Notes: a model not told the origin generated them from the sequence alone. 64,000 nucleotides of DNA from Solanum dulcamara (GCF_947179165.1 NC_077243.1:6008001-6072000), one strand, 5' to 3'. Numbered from the stretch's first letter, positions 24,367 through 36,239 are shown. Numbers and translations: made by a program.

Positions 24367-26767
24367 TGTCACGATCCAACCCACCGAGCCGTGCGGATAC
24401 CTACTCTAACACCTAGATAGGAGAACCCTTACAGAAATAACATGCGGAAGTTTAACCAAATACTAATAATAGCCTTAAGAGTCAGGAATACATCATAATT
24501 GAATTATCAAAAATCCAGAGTTTATTATAAAATACTTTAACACCCCCAAGGATACTAATCTAAACAGGTACAAGAGCTTCTAAAGATACAGAGTATAAAT
24601 AAAAGCAAGACACAATTCCCACCATAATGAATAAAGAGTAGAATCTGTTGGAGACTCATCTTCGTCTTCACCTATGAAACATCACTGACCCTGCAACCAG
24701 ACTATGCCAAGTGACATAGCAAGAGTAGTATCAGTACAAGCAACACGTACTGGTAGGCATCATCGGTCAATTCAATACCCACCGCATAATATAAAGAAAT
24801 CGACAAGAAGAAAACATGCTCTTAAGAGATTCACCGCCAAACCTTATGCAAAACTATTATCATTCTCATTAACCTCATTAGAGTCGTTCAAGCCTAACTT
24901 TCATCCTTTCTAGTTGGTGCGCTGCCAATTCTAATACAGATCAATGCCTGACCCTTCTATCACATAGAGAAGTTTTCAAACTACGGGCCAGTACTAACTC
25001 CGTCTAACCCGTCTACTATATTTAGTTTCACACCATCACATGGCGTTATGATAATTAACATTTCACTTGGAAGAGGACAACATTAGGGGGACTAAAGCTC
25101 ACCTCCTAACCGTTACTGTCCAGCCATGGCGGAACCTATCCCGCTCTGGCGGCCTCGCCACAGCGGGATTTCTTCCGCCAGGGCGGCCTTCCCTGAGATA
25201 GAATCTCCGAAAACCTTCCAATACTCTTTTAAACCATGTGCCTACATGACATCAACAATAACTAACTTTAAGTCATTAATCTCCCTTAACAACACACTGA
25301 TTGTTTTTCACTGATTTACCCACAACCTCATACCTACTATGCGGATGCATCTAGCACCCATAACATAATCCAATCAGGCATATACATGAGCATATTATCA
25401 ATTTACCACTTCAGGAGAAATATACAATTTCACAAGGTAAATCTCAATTACAACAGTCAACATGGTAACACTAGGACCTTCGGTCCTTACATATCAGTTA
25501 TTACCCAAGATGGGCATGCTCAGTTATAATCTGATCAGTTTTTCTATTATCACACATATAGTCAAGATCAATTCACAAATGATAGTCACACATTGGTTCT
25601 CTCATGGAACCCATACCCAAATAATGTATGTGTCGGAACGTGACACTCGATCCTATATATGTATCGAAACGTGACACCCGATCCTATATTTATGTGTGTG
25701 TCGGAACGTGACATCCGATTCAATATATGTGTCGATACGTGACACCTGATCCAACATTACAATCACAGTCCACAATGAATCGTTCACATACTTGCACAAT
25801 CAAGTAACAGGTTCATTGCATGTAATTGTTCACAATAGTCATTTCATTAGTTATATTCTATTTTTCCCTTCATTAACAATATTTCATCAAGTCTTCTATA
25901 TTTAAGACATCACTTTTGGTAGAGCAAGTTCAAAATTATGGATTTCACAGTCCTGAGATTGTAGACTCATTACAACAACATATCAACCATTCAACCACAA
26001 CAATTAAATACATAGAAGACGTCACAAACTTACTCAATCACTATTGAGAGTCTCTCGATGATATAGACCAACCATAACCTATAACCACAGATAAGGTTCA
26101 TTCAAGAAATTTTTCAATACTAGATCAATTACCTCCCCTCCTTACTTCATGATTCGCATTACTCAAATAATTCACATAGAACCATCAATCATATCAATAA
26201 GCAGTATTATAGTTATCAATCAAGAACTAGACTATCATCACTAGTCACAGGATAATCATACCCACATGGTACATTTCTACCATAAACAACAATGACAATA
26301 CATTCATCCATCCAAATTCTGTGCCCGAAGGCCTAGACATAAAATCTCCTATCAATTACAATATAGAATGCGTAGGAACAGATTTACAACTAATCAATTA
26401 GAGAAACCTGGCCTACCTGGGTGCCAAGCAACTGTAGAGAGGCATTGTGGCTTCAATCCTAGCTTCCAGACAACGAGATGGTGAAAATGAGCTTGAATTT
26501 CGCCGATTGGAATCTTTCTTGTGCTGAAACCTCCTTCTCCCTCCTTTCCCAAGCCTAAAGCAGCCTTCAGAGGGTTTCTAGGGTAACCCTCGCCTCTTTT
26601 TGGAACTTAGGGACAAGAGGAGAAAATAAGAATTCACGACATTAAGTTCTGCCCCAGCAGCGACGCCGTAGCGAAATTATGTCTACTCTGGCGGGATGGT
26701 GTGGGTCCAGATGAATTTTTTTTACGGTTTTCCACGTCCCTTAGTAACGACGGCTTGGATCGTTACA
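24367..26767. mobile_element. Solo LTR, 2401 bp
   Basis: It starts TGTCACGATCCAA and ends TTGGATCGTTACA, that is TG...CA with a 13-bp near-perfect terminal inverted repeat. It is flanked by the perfect 5-bp duplication CTTGA. No gag-pol reading frame is present and nothing inside looks like a primer-binding site, so this is best read as a solo LTR left by LTR-LTR recombination. Inside are four diverged copies of GTCGGAACGTGACACCCGAT (about 25632-25755) and a GC-rich hairpin tract (25137-25190). The length suggests a Ty3-gypsy family, but nothing in the sequence proves the class. Confidence 0.85.
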
Positions 26768-26981
26768 CTTGACTCCCTTAAGGAGCGATAGATAAAATGA
26801 TTATTTTACTATATTACACTTTGAATATAATAAATCCAAATTTTTGGGAAATGTATTTGAAAATGATTATAGATGAATTAGGAACAAATTGAAAGTTTTT
26901 GTCTTGATTTTTCAAACTAGACAAGTAAAAGTAGATATTTATTATTAATATAGTGAATAAGTAAAAATGAACGAAAGGGGT

Positions 26982-27804
26982 GTTAAAAGAATGAAAAAGT
27001 CATACATCAATGGTTAATGATATGACCGGTCTCCTTATAATGTTTATGCAATTCTTCTTCCTTTGGACTAATTTTTGTGATTAAATTAGGCACATGTCTC
27101 ATATCTATACACATAAAAATCATAATAGGATCCATTTCATCCAATATTGAATAATCCTAACTTTTTTTTTACGATTGAGTTAGGCTTAAATATTACTCAT
27201 ATGGGGGAGTAGTTGGATGCATTCTATCAGACCTCGTAACTTAATCCTTTGTCGATTCAATGGGGTAGATTTTACAACTTCCTAGGATTTTGAAATGCCT
27301 AGCATATCACACTTCGAGGTTTCACCTAAACAAAATTAAACAACTTTTTTATGATATGGATCAACCTATCTTTGACTATAGACTGTTTAGCCCTGGGAGG
27401 AGTTAATTAATTAATCTTTGAACTCATGGACCTATCCTACGCACTCAGATGCTAAGTAATAAATATAGTAAAATTAACTTCATTGTTGACTTCCATTTCT
27501 TGTCCATTTTACCTCCTAATATAAATGTGAAAAGTTGGCAAGGTTTGATGACCTTTACTTTTAGTAGGCGTTGGCACTTGGCAATTGGACATAGAATCTG
27601 AAATCCTTAAATATTTGAAATTAGTCTTTGTTTATAAAATCTGCACAAAACTTCCACTTCAATTTAAATATGATTTCAAATTTGATTTGGTAAAAAGTAG
27701 GATTTTAAATTCTAGGATGTAATTTTAATTTTTTTTAAATATATTACATTGTAAAACTTAATTCATAAGTTGATATATTTGAAAAAAAGAAGTCCACGCT
27801 CGGG
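26982..27804. other. Intergenic, no gene seen
   Basis: AT-rich DNA between the solo LTR and the SINE, with no coding signal. It may hold other old repeat debris. Confidence 0.35.
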
Positions 27805-27815
27805 GTTTCATGTTT

Positions 27816-27967
27816 GTTTTTTTAGAAAAAGAAAAAAGAAAAAAAGGATTGGGGGTATGGAAAAGGGGAAATGGAGAGGGAATAACAAGGTGAAGGTGGG
27901 AATCGAACCCAACCAATAAGATGAAATTTGAATTAGACAACCATCTAAGCTACTAAAATTTTCGGGA
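27816..27967 (-). mobile_element. tRNA-derived SINE with 11-bp target duplication
   Basis: A 152-bp insert flanked by direct repeats GTTTCATGTTT at 27805-27815 and 27968-27978. Read on the minus strand it has a pol III A box (TAGCTTAGATGG) and, 33 bp on, a B box (GGTTCGATTCC), then a T-rich, partly A-ended tail (TTTTTCTAAAAAAAC). The arms needed for a tRNA cloverleaf do not pair (5' ATTTTAG against 3' CTTCACC), so it is not a functional tRNA gene. The SINE family name cannot be set without a library search. Confidence 0.8.
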
Positions 27968-27978
27968 GTTTCATGTTT

Positions 27979-28842
27979 ACGAGGAAAACTATAATTTTGA
28001 AAACTCCAAATTACATGTTCAAACAAAATTATAACTTCAAATCAGCCTAATTTTAAATCATGGATTATTTGAAATCATGTCCAAAGTAGGCTTAGTACCG
28101 TTATTAAATAGTAGTAACTGTTTCACATACAAGACTATACGAGCAGGCTAAAGGACAATTATTAAGTATATTAGCTTTCTCTGGAAAAGATTGTGTCGTT
28201 TCACACCATGAAAGATTCTAAATGATACTTCAGTACTGCTAAAGCTTGATTTTGTTGTACACTTCCTTTATTTTTCTGAATGATCAACAAATCAGGTAGT
28301 AAAAACAGTACTAACTCCAATTTGAAGGATTAAAATCACTTTAAAATGCATGAAGATAACCATATCATGAGAAAATTAATCCATTTGTCAATAATTTGAA
28401 ATAAATTTAGAGATTATTTTAAATATATATTAATTTACTAATAAAATAGCACGATATCTGATGTTTGAAAAATAGGTTTTGAAGTTTTCACTCAGAAAAC
28501 TTCTACTATCAAATATACACACACTTGAAAATATTTTTGAAAAAAAAACTTAAAGTTGAAGAGGTAGAAGCCAGCCCTCTGCTGGAGAATGTTCAAAGAT
28601 AAAACCATTTCTGGTTCCTTAGAATTAAGCTACACATTAAATTCAGTTGAAGTTAAAATGGTCCGAGAACAAAATGTTTCAATTTGCCTGAAGTTGATCA
28701 CATTTCATTACAGAAACTCCATTAGTAACCTCCTACTTTTCTAGTCACGAAGCAAATCAAATTAACATCAGCCTATCTAAGTATCTGTCACTACTTGACC
28801 GTTCATCATTCATCAATAAAATAATCCCTTGCTTACAACATG
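27979..28842. other. Intergenic, 3' side of Gag1-like gene
   Basis: AT-rich DNA; the part nearest 28843 is probable 3' UTR. No other gene was recognised. Confidence 0.4.
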
Positions 28843-31457
28843 TCAATCGTACAGTCCTTCCAGCTCCCAAAAATCAATAAGGAAATCTACCATTTCCTGC
28901 CAGTTTACATGAGAATTCATAGTGTCATTCAAATAGAAATATGACGAGCTTTGACTTCTTTAAACTCTATCATGCATACTTACAGCAAGCGGGATAGGAT
29001 TGGGCAATGGCTTGTTGCTCCCAAACAAACAACCATACGTAGCATTCCAACTGCAAAGACAAAATTCCTTAGAGGAAGTACAGACAAAAAGGATCCATTA
29101 ACAATCTTAGGCACATAACAGAACATCTAAGTAAAGCTTGGTTCTTAAAATCTGTTTCGGTGGGAGCAAATGACACCAGGATTTAGAACAATCGGCTAAT
29201 TCCCACTTATTCAAATCTCTTTCTTTTTTGAGGGGATAAGGTAAGATATGTCTAATGCAAATCACAGTGGCAATTTTCTTTCAAACAAATGTTTGTTAGG
29301 GATGGACAGTGGAAATGGACAGAAAGGCAGAAATTTGCGGCCACTAATATAACAAGGTTCCAGATTATGCTTTCATCCCAGTGGTAAAGAGGATTACGGA
29401 CCAGAAGGCTCACCCCCACTTCACTATCAGCTATGTCTCTCCCCTTTGGATTCTTCATCCAATTATATACATGTTATCTCTCCCCACTTCACCCATAGAG
29501 CATTTAGTTCTAGCCATGCAAACAGTAAGAACACAAAGATTGATCAAAAGGCTCATCCACTCTTTTTTATCATAATATAGAAATATTGGGAACAAAAAGG
29601 ACAGTTTCCGATGCAGCTCTTGAATTACACATACTCCCTTGTCAAAGTTTTATGGCAAGCAGTCTTACACACACTACGGTCTACGGTTAATATTTTCCAC
29701 TGAAATTTAAGGTACGTATCTCAAATGTAAAAAATTGTTTTCGTTAGCAAACACAGAGTATAATAATAAAAAAATGAGGCTGATTGAATTAACTGGGGAT
29801 GACATCCAACTAAGCAAGCTAGAAGGATGGTGACCGGTGAGAATAATAAAACCTTCAACACAGTTGTCATCAGAAAGATGATAACACAAAATTACTTATC
29901 CACTTCCTAAATCCAGTTAAAGAGTAATCTAACTGCACAAGCAAAATCACCTATACATTCCACATTTTCATTATTTTTCTTTCAGTATGATCCTTGGAAA
30001 GATTTATATTTTCAAGCTAAAAATGGTCACTTGTGAAGTTGAAGAATACAAACTTCCCTCCTCCATGTCATGTACCATTTGCGAAGTTGAAATCAATTTT
30101 ACACACACAAATCGGTTGGCCAGTTGCTAAGATCTAATTTCTTTGAAGAGAAAGAGAACATATAGCAACATGCTCTACACTTTCGTGATTCAGTGTTGGT
30201 CTATGCCTTCAAAAGGGATAACGTTAAAGGCTGGATATGGGCCATTGCAAGATGCGAAGCATTAATTACTCTCTGGATCAATAAGTTCGTGAAATCTTTG
30301 AATCTTTAATCAATGGGCAACTTATATGACAAGACCTATTTACACCATCGGAAAAGAGATTGAGTTGAGCAAAGTATTAACAAAAACTGCTCTATATGCT
30401 GTCATGCCAGCAGTTTAGAACACCAAATATTGAAGATCAGAAACTTCAGTACCTAAAACCATTAAATTACCAACACCCAAAACTTACACCTAATCCAATG
30501 ATTTTGTCAGATTCCAACCTTTGCATGCATGCCTATCACCTATAAGTTATGCCACTATATCTTTTTTTTTTTTTTTTGTAGATAGGTATATGTTATGCTT
30601 CTATATCAATGAGAATGAAAGATTCACAAGAATATAATGCCTCATTTATTCAGTACGAACAAAAGACCGGCTATTGCTATGTCATTGTAAGCCATTCTTG
30701 CAAGGCAATGCAGGGATCTAAGACAAACATCTCACTTTAGTTTAGGTTCATGCAGCTGTTGTGGATGGTTGACAGGCTTCTTGTGTCCTATCCACTGCAG
30801 TCTGATTTGGTTCCAGAGGTGTAGTCCTGACAGATATTGCATACATAAAATATTTGTTGAATAGACCTTTAAAGGATGATGATATATAGGAAAACCATTA
30901 TGTGAGGCCAAATGCCTAAAACGAACATATTGAGTCTAAATAGAACTTATTAGAGATGGACCTATTATCTTACATCAACATTACTACGGTTAGGATATTT
31001 GAAAATGTAAGAACTAATTATTCTTATTCATAACATAAGTTCCATAGAAAGTTCAGGATAAATACACACACACACACCAAAAAAAAAAAAAGAAGCCCAA
31101 AACCTGATGAGAAGATCAAAGCTCTTATTATTGCTTTCACCATCTAAGATCAAGTAGTATAAAATTCATTCACTAACATATATAAATTATTTACTCACCA
31201 TTTGTATAAACTAGCAAGTATATTTTCGACAAAACACCAAAGGAATGTCTAACAACAAAGTTAACACAAGAAAAAATATGGATGCACAATGGAGAGTCAA
31301 ATTTACCATGATTTACAAATTCGGCGGGGTTGTTTGGATTTGCAGTCACATGACCATCATGTGTCGGTGTAGATGTACTAGCTGATGAGTTGGTTACTTG
31401 CGACTTACCTACACTTTTGTCCATGCCACACGTGCTGGCTGTCCAAAAGTCCTCCAA
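28843..31457 (-). CDS. Gag1-like clamp domain (DUF4050) protein
   Basis: Four exons were recovered by hand: 31457(or 31424)..31307, 30826..30736, 29050..28984 and 28896..28843, all GT-AG and in frame. The product is 120 aa from 31457 or 109 aa from the ATG at 31424. After a Ser/Thr-rich N-terminus come EFVNHGLHLWNQIRLQWIG, then NWNATYGCLFGSNKPLPNP, then IPLAEMVDFLIDFWE and ELEGLYD at the C-terminus. This is the conserved core of the family known as Gag1-like clamp; in plants its function is unknown. At the place where an ATG for MEDFW would be expected the sequence reads TTG (31457-31455), with an in-frame TAA two codons upstream. Either translation starts at 31424 or a further upstream exon joins here. 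A likely 5' UTR exon lies at 33508-33600. Confidence 0.85.
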
Positions 31458-33507
31458 TACTTAGCTTTATGAATCACCTGATGTTGATGTGTCTGATCTT
31501 TCACTGGTTCGTGAAGTGAGGAACTTAATTAGGGCTTGTCCAAACAATCACTGTTCTGTTACAAATGATATTTTTTTCTGTTAGGATCAGTTAAACACGA
31601 ATTTTTTTATGGGAAAATATAATCTTTAGTCTGACAAAGAGAAAAATGAAGTAATATTAGGTGAACAGCCCACAAAGCAAGATTTCCTTCGATGTTGTGC
31701 ATCATATTTACATTTATCAACGGTCTTAATGAAGTTCAACTTTCTCTGTAATACCAGATTGTTACCTCCTACACCTCTAAACCGTGCAGTGCTATCATTG
31801 ACTGCTTTTAATTGGGCTGGGACTTAGTAAAACGTGTATAAAAAACCCCACCCACTTTGAGAATACGATAAGAGGAATATGGAACCAAATGATATACAAA
31901 AACTGGTTCTCTCCTTGCAAATGTAATTGTCTGCCAAGTGCCAACCTCCTTCTCCGGCAACTCTTAACCTAATTTATATCGATCATCAATCTCTCCAATC
32001 ATTTCCTGCATCATCCATGACGTTATACTCCGATTTAAGATTTCTTCTCTTTCTTTCTTCAGCTTAGTCTCTCTGTGTCCATTCCTTTTCTTCTATCAAA
32101 CAGTTTTTTCAGTCTTTACCCCATAACATCAGACTATTTCATTCTGTGCTTTTACTAGTTCTATTACAACCATTGAGTAACTTAAGCCTAGAGTAACAAT
32201 GATGAGAAAAGTGATGATAGTGGCAAGGAAAGTAAGGCATCATGGTGAGAAGAACTTACTTCTTTTTTTTTTGGTGTGAGACAAATCCTTCAAAATCAAG
32301 GAAATTGGTGATAATTGGTACGAGCTCATAGAGAGGAACAAGAACTTAGTCCATTAGATATTTGCTGATAGATTCAACATGAAGGCTTTTGCAAATGCTT
32401 GAGACTTGCACTTCAGAAAGTACTGGAAAAATCTGCAGGAGATGGAGGAAGATTGATCAGCTATACTCGTTCTTCGTCTTCCAAAATTTTAATGCTTATG
32501 GTAGATGTAGCAGTATTTTATCAGTGAAAGGTAGAAAGAAGACCTTGGTGATAATCCCCAAACTTGGGAAAGATGTTAGCTGGGATGAGATTGCTGATAA
32601 ATTTATGGAATTTGTAGAGAAATGAGTTTGTCCAATGGAGGTATCAACTCAGAATCAGAAGAAATGGAGTCACGTCCAGGTAGCATAATCAAGAGCTAGC
32701 CAAAGCACAACATTAAAATTCAACATTAAAATGTGAAAATCATATGGAACTTTAGTCACAAAATATATTTTCAGAGAGATAGGCACTTGGTGGATTTGAA
32801 TAACTTGATGAAGAGGCCTGTAATAAATCACACATGAGACGGGCAAGAATGCGTGTTAAACGCTTCACTGGAGTTACAATTCCAAAAAACAAGGGTACTT
32901 TAATTTGCCAAGTGTCTTAAACAGTAAGGTCCAAAACTCGTTTCTGTAAAACAGAACGTAACTGCAAAATTTGATATCCTCTATTGTTTTCTACATCCAT
33001 TGTTACTTGCTGCCTGAACTTAAATGTGTGTCTGGAGATGTTGCATGTTTCAGTGCTCTAAGTTACAGAGAAGACCAGTTAGCATATATGGAACTTCTAC
33101 TTGGAAAATACATCAGAACTAGGTCTCATCTAAACAGGAATACACTGGCAACATAACTATTCCAATGACTAGAACCACTCTATCAATCACGATGTTCAAT
33201 TCTTCCATAAGGAAACAAAAGCATTCAAAACCTGAATTATTATTTTTTTTGAAAGAAAGCTTCTAGAAATCCAGATACCAGAATTGTAAGCAAAATAAGT
33301 GATCTACGTCATCCATTCTAAGTATACGAGTTTTACCACAAATACTAAATGATTGATTCATCCTAATAGCTTTCGCCTCAAATGCCTCTCAGTAATTCAA
33401 TTGTAAGAAATGGGCACACGTTGAGAAACCCTAATTGAGTGGGAAAAGTAGCTAGAATGCTACAACTCTAAGCAATGAAGTAATGGAAATAAGATGAGGA
33501 ATTACCT
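31458..33507. other. Probable 5' intron of Gag1-like gene
   Basis: If the exon at 33508-33600 is the first exon of this gene, this stretch is an intron in the 5' UTR. It contains a decayed coding fragment (32250-32640) and otherwise nothing recognised. Confidence 0.4.
32250..32640 (+). pseudogene. Degenerate gene fragment, possibly retroelement-derived
   Basis: The plus strand has a coding-like texture broken by stops and frame changes. One piece reads DNWYELIERNKNLVH, stop, IFADRFNMKAFANA. A longer open piece (32389-32625) contains GRKKTLVIIPKLGKDVSWDE and ends DKFMEFVEK. The pattern is reminiscent of DUF4283-type proteins carried by plant LINEs, but the resemblance is weak. It is not a functional gene. 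Confidence 0.4.
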
Positions 33508-33600
33508 GAGAGAGAGAGAGAGCCACAGTAATCTCTCTCACAAAATCGATCGCTCCGACAGTGCCTTTTGATCAAACTTCCGGCGCCTTTTTCACGCTTC
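33508..33600 (-). other. Possible 5' UTR exon of Gag1-like gene
   Basis: On the minus strand the sequence runs ...GATTACTGTGGCTCTCTC and a CT-repeat ending CTCAG|GTAATTCC, a good donor. CT-rich leaders are common in plant 5' UTRs. The join to the coding exon near 31460 is inferred, and the right border is not defined. Confidence 0.35.
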
Positions 33601-34146
33601 ACCTGCCGGTTAATAATTTTCTTTTCAACTTCATTTTAACTAACTTTTTGTGCTGGCCTTGTTGGTAATTTTCTTTTCTTTTTCCTGTTCGCGCCTAACT
33701 TTCTTTGGCTACAAAAAATATTCTTTTCTAAAAAAAAATATTTTTTCATTTTATTTGAAAAAAATCAGTTGTTTGATTACCAAAATTTTCAAATATAAAT
33801 TATATTTGAAATTTGAAAAATACTTTAAACGCCGACATAAATTATGCCTGAAATGAAAAGTATTTTTTACTTATAACAATTAATATGTTAATGCAATTAT
33901 AATTCTGTATTCGAGACCCGAATGAATTTTGGCATTATTACTTAACACATACAAGTCTAGAAAGAAAATAATATTTTTAATAACGGACAAATCAATAATA
34001 GACTGTACAAGAACCTGTTCTTGACACCAATATGAATTGGAATGATATGGTTGCAACTTGCAATTCTTTCGCTCTTAATAGAGTGATTCAAAACTTTAGA
34101 AAATGAAGAAAAAAAAAATTGTTGGTGTGACCAAAAAAAAGTAAAA
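33601..34146. other. Intergenic, promoter side of Gag1-like gene
   Basis: Very AT-rich. A 68-codon Phe/Lys frame at 33650-33856 is a composition effect. Confidence 0.35.
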
Positions 34147-34389
34147 GCCTGTTTGAATGGACTTATTTTTAATAGTTTATAAGTTAAAAACTATTTATAA
34201 GTTTAAAAAAAATTTGTTGCAACTCAACTTATTTTTTTGATTTATAAGCTGTTTAAAATAAATTCATTCAAACAAACTCAATTATTTATTGAAATTTATT
34301 TTAACTACAAAATGACTTTAAATTGAGTAGTCAAATAATCAAAAACTGAAAACAATTTATAACTAACTTATAAGTCAATCAAAACGTGC
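34147..34389. mobile_element. MITE-like element, GCCTGTTTGAATGGACTTAT family
   Basis: The left end GCCTGTTTGAATGGACTTAT and right end ATAAGTCAATCAAAACGTGC are inverted with mismatches. The interior (TTATAAGTT... CAACTTATTT... ACAAAATGACTTTAA) matches the element at 60359-60610, so the two are members of one family. It abuts the next MITE three bp further on. Confidence 0.6.
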
Positions 34390-34394
34390 TCTAA

Positions 34395-34785
34395 GAGTCC
34401 GTTTGGATGGGCTTATAAGTTGATTTGACCAACTTATAAGCCCTTTTTAGCTTATTGTGATGTTTGCTTAATGCTAACTTTAAGCGCTTTTAAAGTCAGC
34501 AAAAAATGAAAAGTTAGAATTTCTAACTTTTTTTTCTTAAGTGCTTAAAGTCATTTTTTTTACCATAAAAATTACTTTTATATCTCTTATATTTTAACTA
34601 ATTTTCAAACTGTCTTTTTTATTCTTTTAACCCTAAAATTCACATTATTTTCCTCATTTCTTCGGCATAAGCACTTTTATTCAAACACTCAACTGCTTAT
34701 TTATAAAAATAACTTTCAGCACTTCAAAGTTCTAAAAATACTTCATAGATAAAAATTACCCTTTTAAGCTCATCCAACCAGACTC
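34395..34785. mobile_element. Tourist-like (PIF/Harbinger) MITE, copy 1
   Basis: A 391-bp element from GAGTCCGTTTGGATGGGCTT to AAGCTCATCCAACCAGACTC, flanked by TAA on both sides (34392-34394 and 34786-34788). A 3-bp TAA/TTA duplication is the Harbinger signature. It is very similar to the copy at 52672-53061. Confidence 0.8.
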
Positions 34786-35106
34786 TAAGTCTCTGCTACC
34801 CAAATCCAAATTTAATCGAATCTTATCCAAATTTAATCAAATTTTAATACGGATAATCATATTGGGCGAAAACAAAAAATGGAAAGATTCCAGGAAAATA
34901 AACTACTAACCATTAACTGAAGATTCCAGAAAAATATACTAACAAAGGAATTCCTAATTTCATGTACAGAAAACACTTACTGGAAATATGTTAACACACC
35001 ATTATCTACAAATTACATCTAATTTAAAATTTCTTTGCCCTAATTCCTCTGTTTTTGCATTGCAAGAAGAGGAAGAGGAATTAACGTAAACGAAAATACA
35101 AATTGA
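34786..35106. other. Intergenic, 3' side of small basic membrane protein
   Basis: About 320 bp, probably including the 3' UTR of the gene ending at 35107. No other feature was seen. Confidence 0.35.
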
Positions 35107-35608
35107 TCAATAGGAGAATTCCATTCTTTGAACCCGATCCTTAAGAATCCCAGTGTACAAAGCCAACCTATTTCCTGGCATCCCCACAATCTCATTCCCG
35201 CAAGATTTAATTCGAGTTTCTGTAAATTTCCTCATTTGTTTTCTTCTATATTCCTCGCCACTGCGGCTCGAACTTTTCACACCAGCTGCAAAATGAACTC
35301 TCTTCTTTTTCTTCCTTGCTCTGTCCTTGTTCTTCCCAGCTAAAAAACGTCCGTAATTAATTAGATTAAATTAAGCAAGAAAACAAAGATCATAAGAATT
35401 AGGACATAGATTTTAATAAGTAATACGTACCTGAAGATAAACAAGACTTGAGAATCTGCTTTTGATCAGGTGGGTAGTTTTGTCGATCAGAAACATGGAT
35501 CGCCGGAAAGTACTTGACCCTGAAAAGATCGAGTAAAATCACGGTGCCGGCAGAGACCGCCATGGCAGTCGCCAAGACCAAGCCTTGTGAACCCAACATA
35601 CTTGACAT
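35107..35608 (-). CDS. Small basic membrane protein, uncharacterised
   Basis: Two exons, 35608..35431 and 35339..35107 (91-bp GT-AG intron, phase 1), give 136 aa. The N-terminus has one hydrophobic segment (GLVLATAMAVSAGTVILLDL, about residues 9-29) that could be a signal anchor. Next comes a linker (NYPPDQKQILKSCLSS), a strongly basic cluster (GKNKDRARKKKKRVHFA) and a tail ending LYTGILKDRVQRMEFSY. Exon 2 has no ATG start of its own and is joined by phase and by the continuous open frame. Plants have small proteins with an N-terminal anchor followed by a KKKKRVHFA-like patch, all of unknown function; the resemblance is from memory. The basic cluster could be a membrane-proximal or nuclear-type signal. 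Confidence 0.8.
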
Positions 35609-36239
35609 GGTATAATTGTTGGTTAAATAGAATTTAGAAGAAATTTAAAGAGGAATACTGATTGACTGGTGTAAAATATACTCAAGAAAGTTGACTATAA
35701 TTGAAAAGAATGGCGTCGCAATATTTTATTTTATATAGAGTAAGAAAGAAATTAGCGGATGGGTTAAGGAGTAGTTAAAGTAGGAACTTGTATGAAGAAC
35801 TTTGGAGTTGGTGCAGATTTTTCAAGTAATTTGAGGTATAAAATAATGCTCCTCCACTAGTCGTGAGACTCTGGATTTCTTTTTCTTTCACTTTTTTTTA
35901 AAAATAAATAAAATCCTTCTAAAAAGAGAAAGAAGAAAAGATCAAATAATGGATTGGTATTTCTTCAAGTATTAGATGTAAAATTAGGCCAGCTTTTGCT
36001 TTCAGAAATGCACCGCACGGCAGATAAGGAAGGAAAAGAGGGTCAAAGTTGTGTTCAAATTGAAATTGGGGTATTATGGTCAGCAGAGAGTCCCTACAAA
36101 GTCGTGTGTTAAACTTGAATGAAACAAAGAATCTAGCTCTAAAAAGAAGTGGGGAAAACTTGGAGACGTGCAGCTTTCTCTCTACTATTTTGCACTTCAA
36201 GTTTTACTTTATAGTCCGAAAAGAATTGTGTACCTTACC
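35609..36239. other. Intergenic, no gene seen
   Basis: Promoter side of the small basic membrane-protein gene. TTTTATATAGAGT near 35731 could hold a TATA element. A 93-codon minus frame at 35919-36200 has no family features. Confidence 0.35.

Larger units (their letters stand above)
24331..26981. mobile_element. Small MITE-like element split by an LTR insertion
   Basis: The left piece starts CTCCGTCCATTTATAATTG (about 24331). The right piece ends AAGTAAAAATGAACGAAAGG (about 26981). These are roughly inverted to each other, as in the CTCCGTCC...GGACGGAG MITEs common in plants. Without the LTR the element would be about 245 bp. The ends match only partly, so the exact borders are uncertain. 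Confidence 0.45.

Noticed and set aside
27879..27960. A tRNA gene suggested by A and B boxes
   Set aside because: The acceptor and T arms do not pair properly and the segment lies inside a SINE with its own target duplication.
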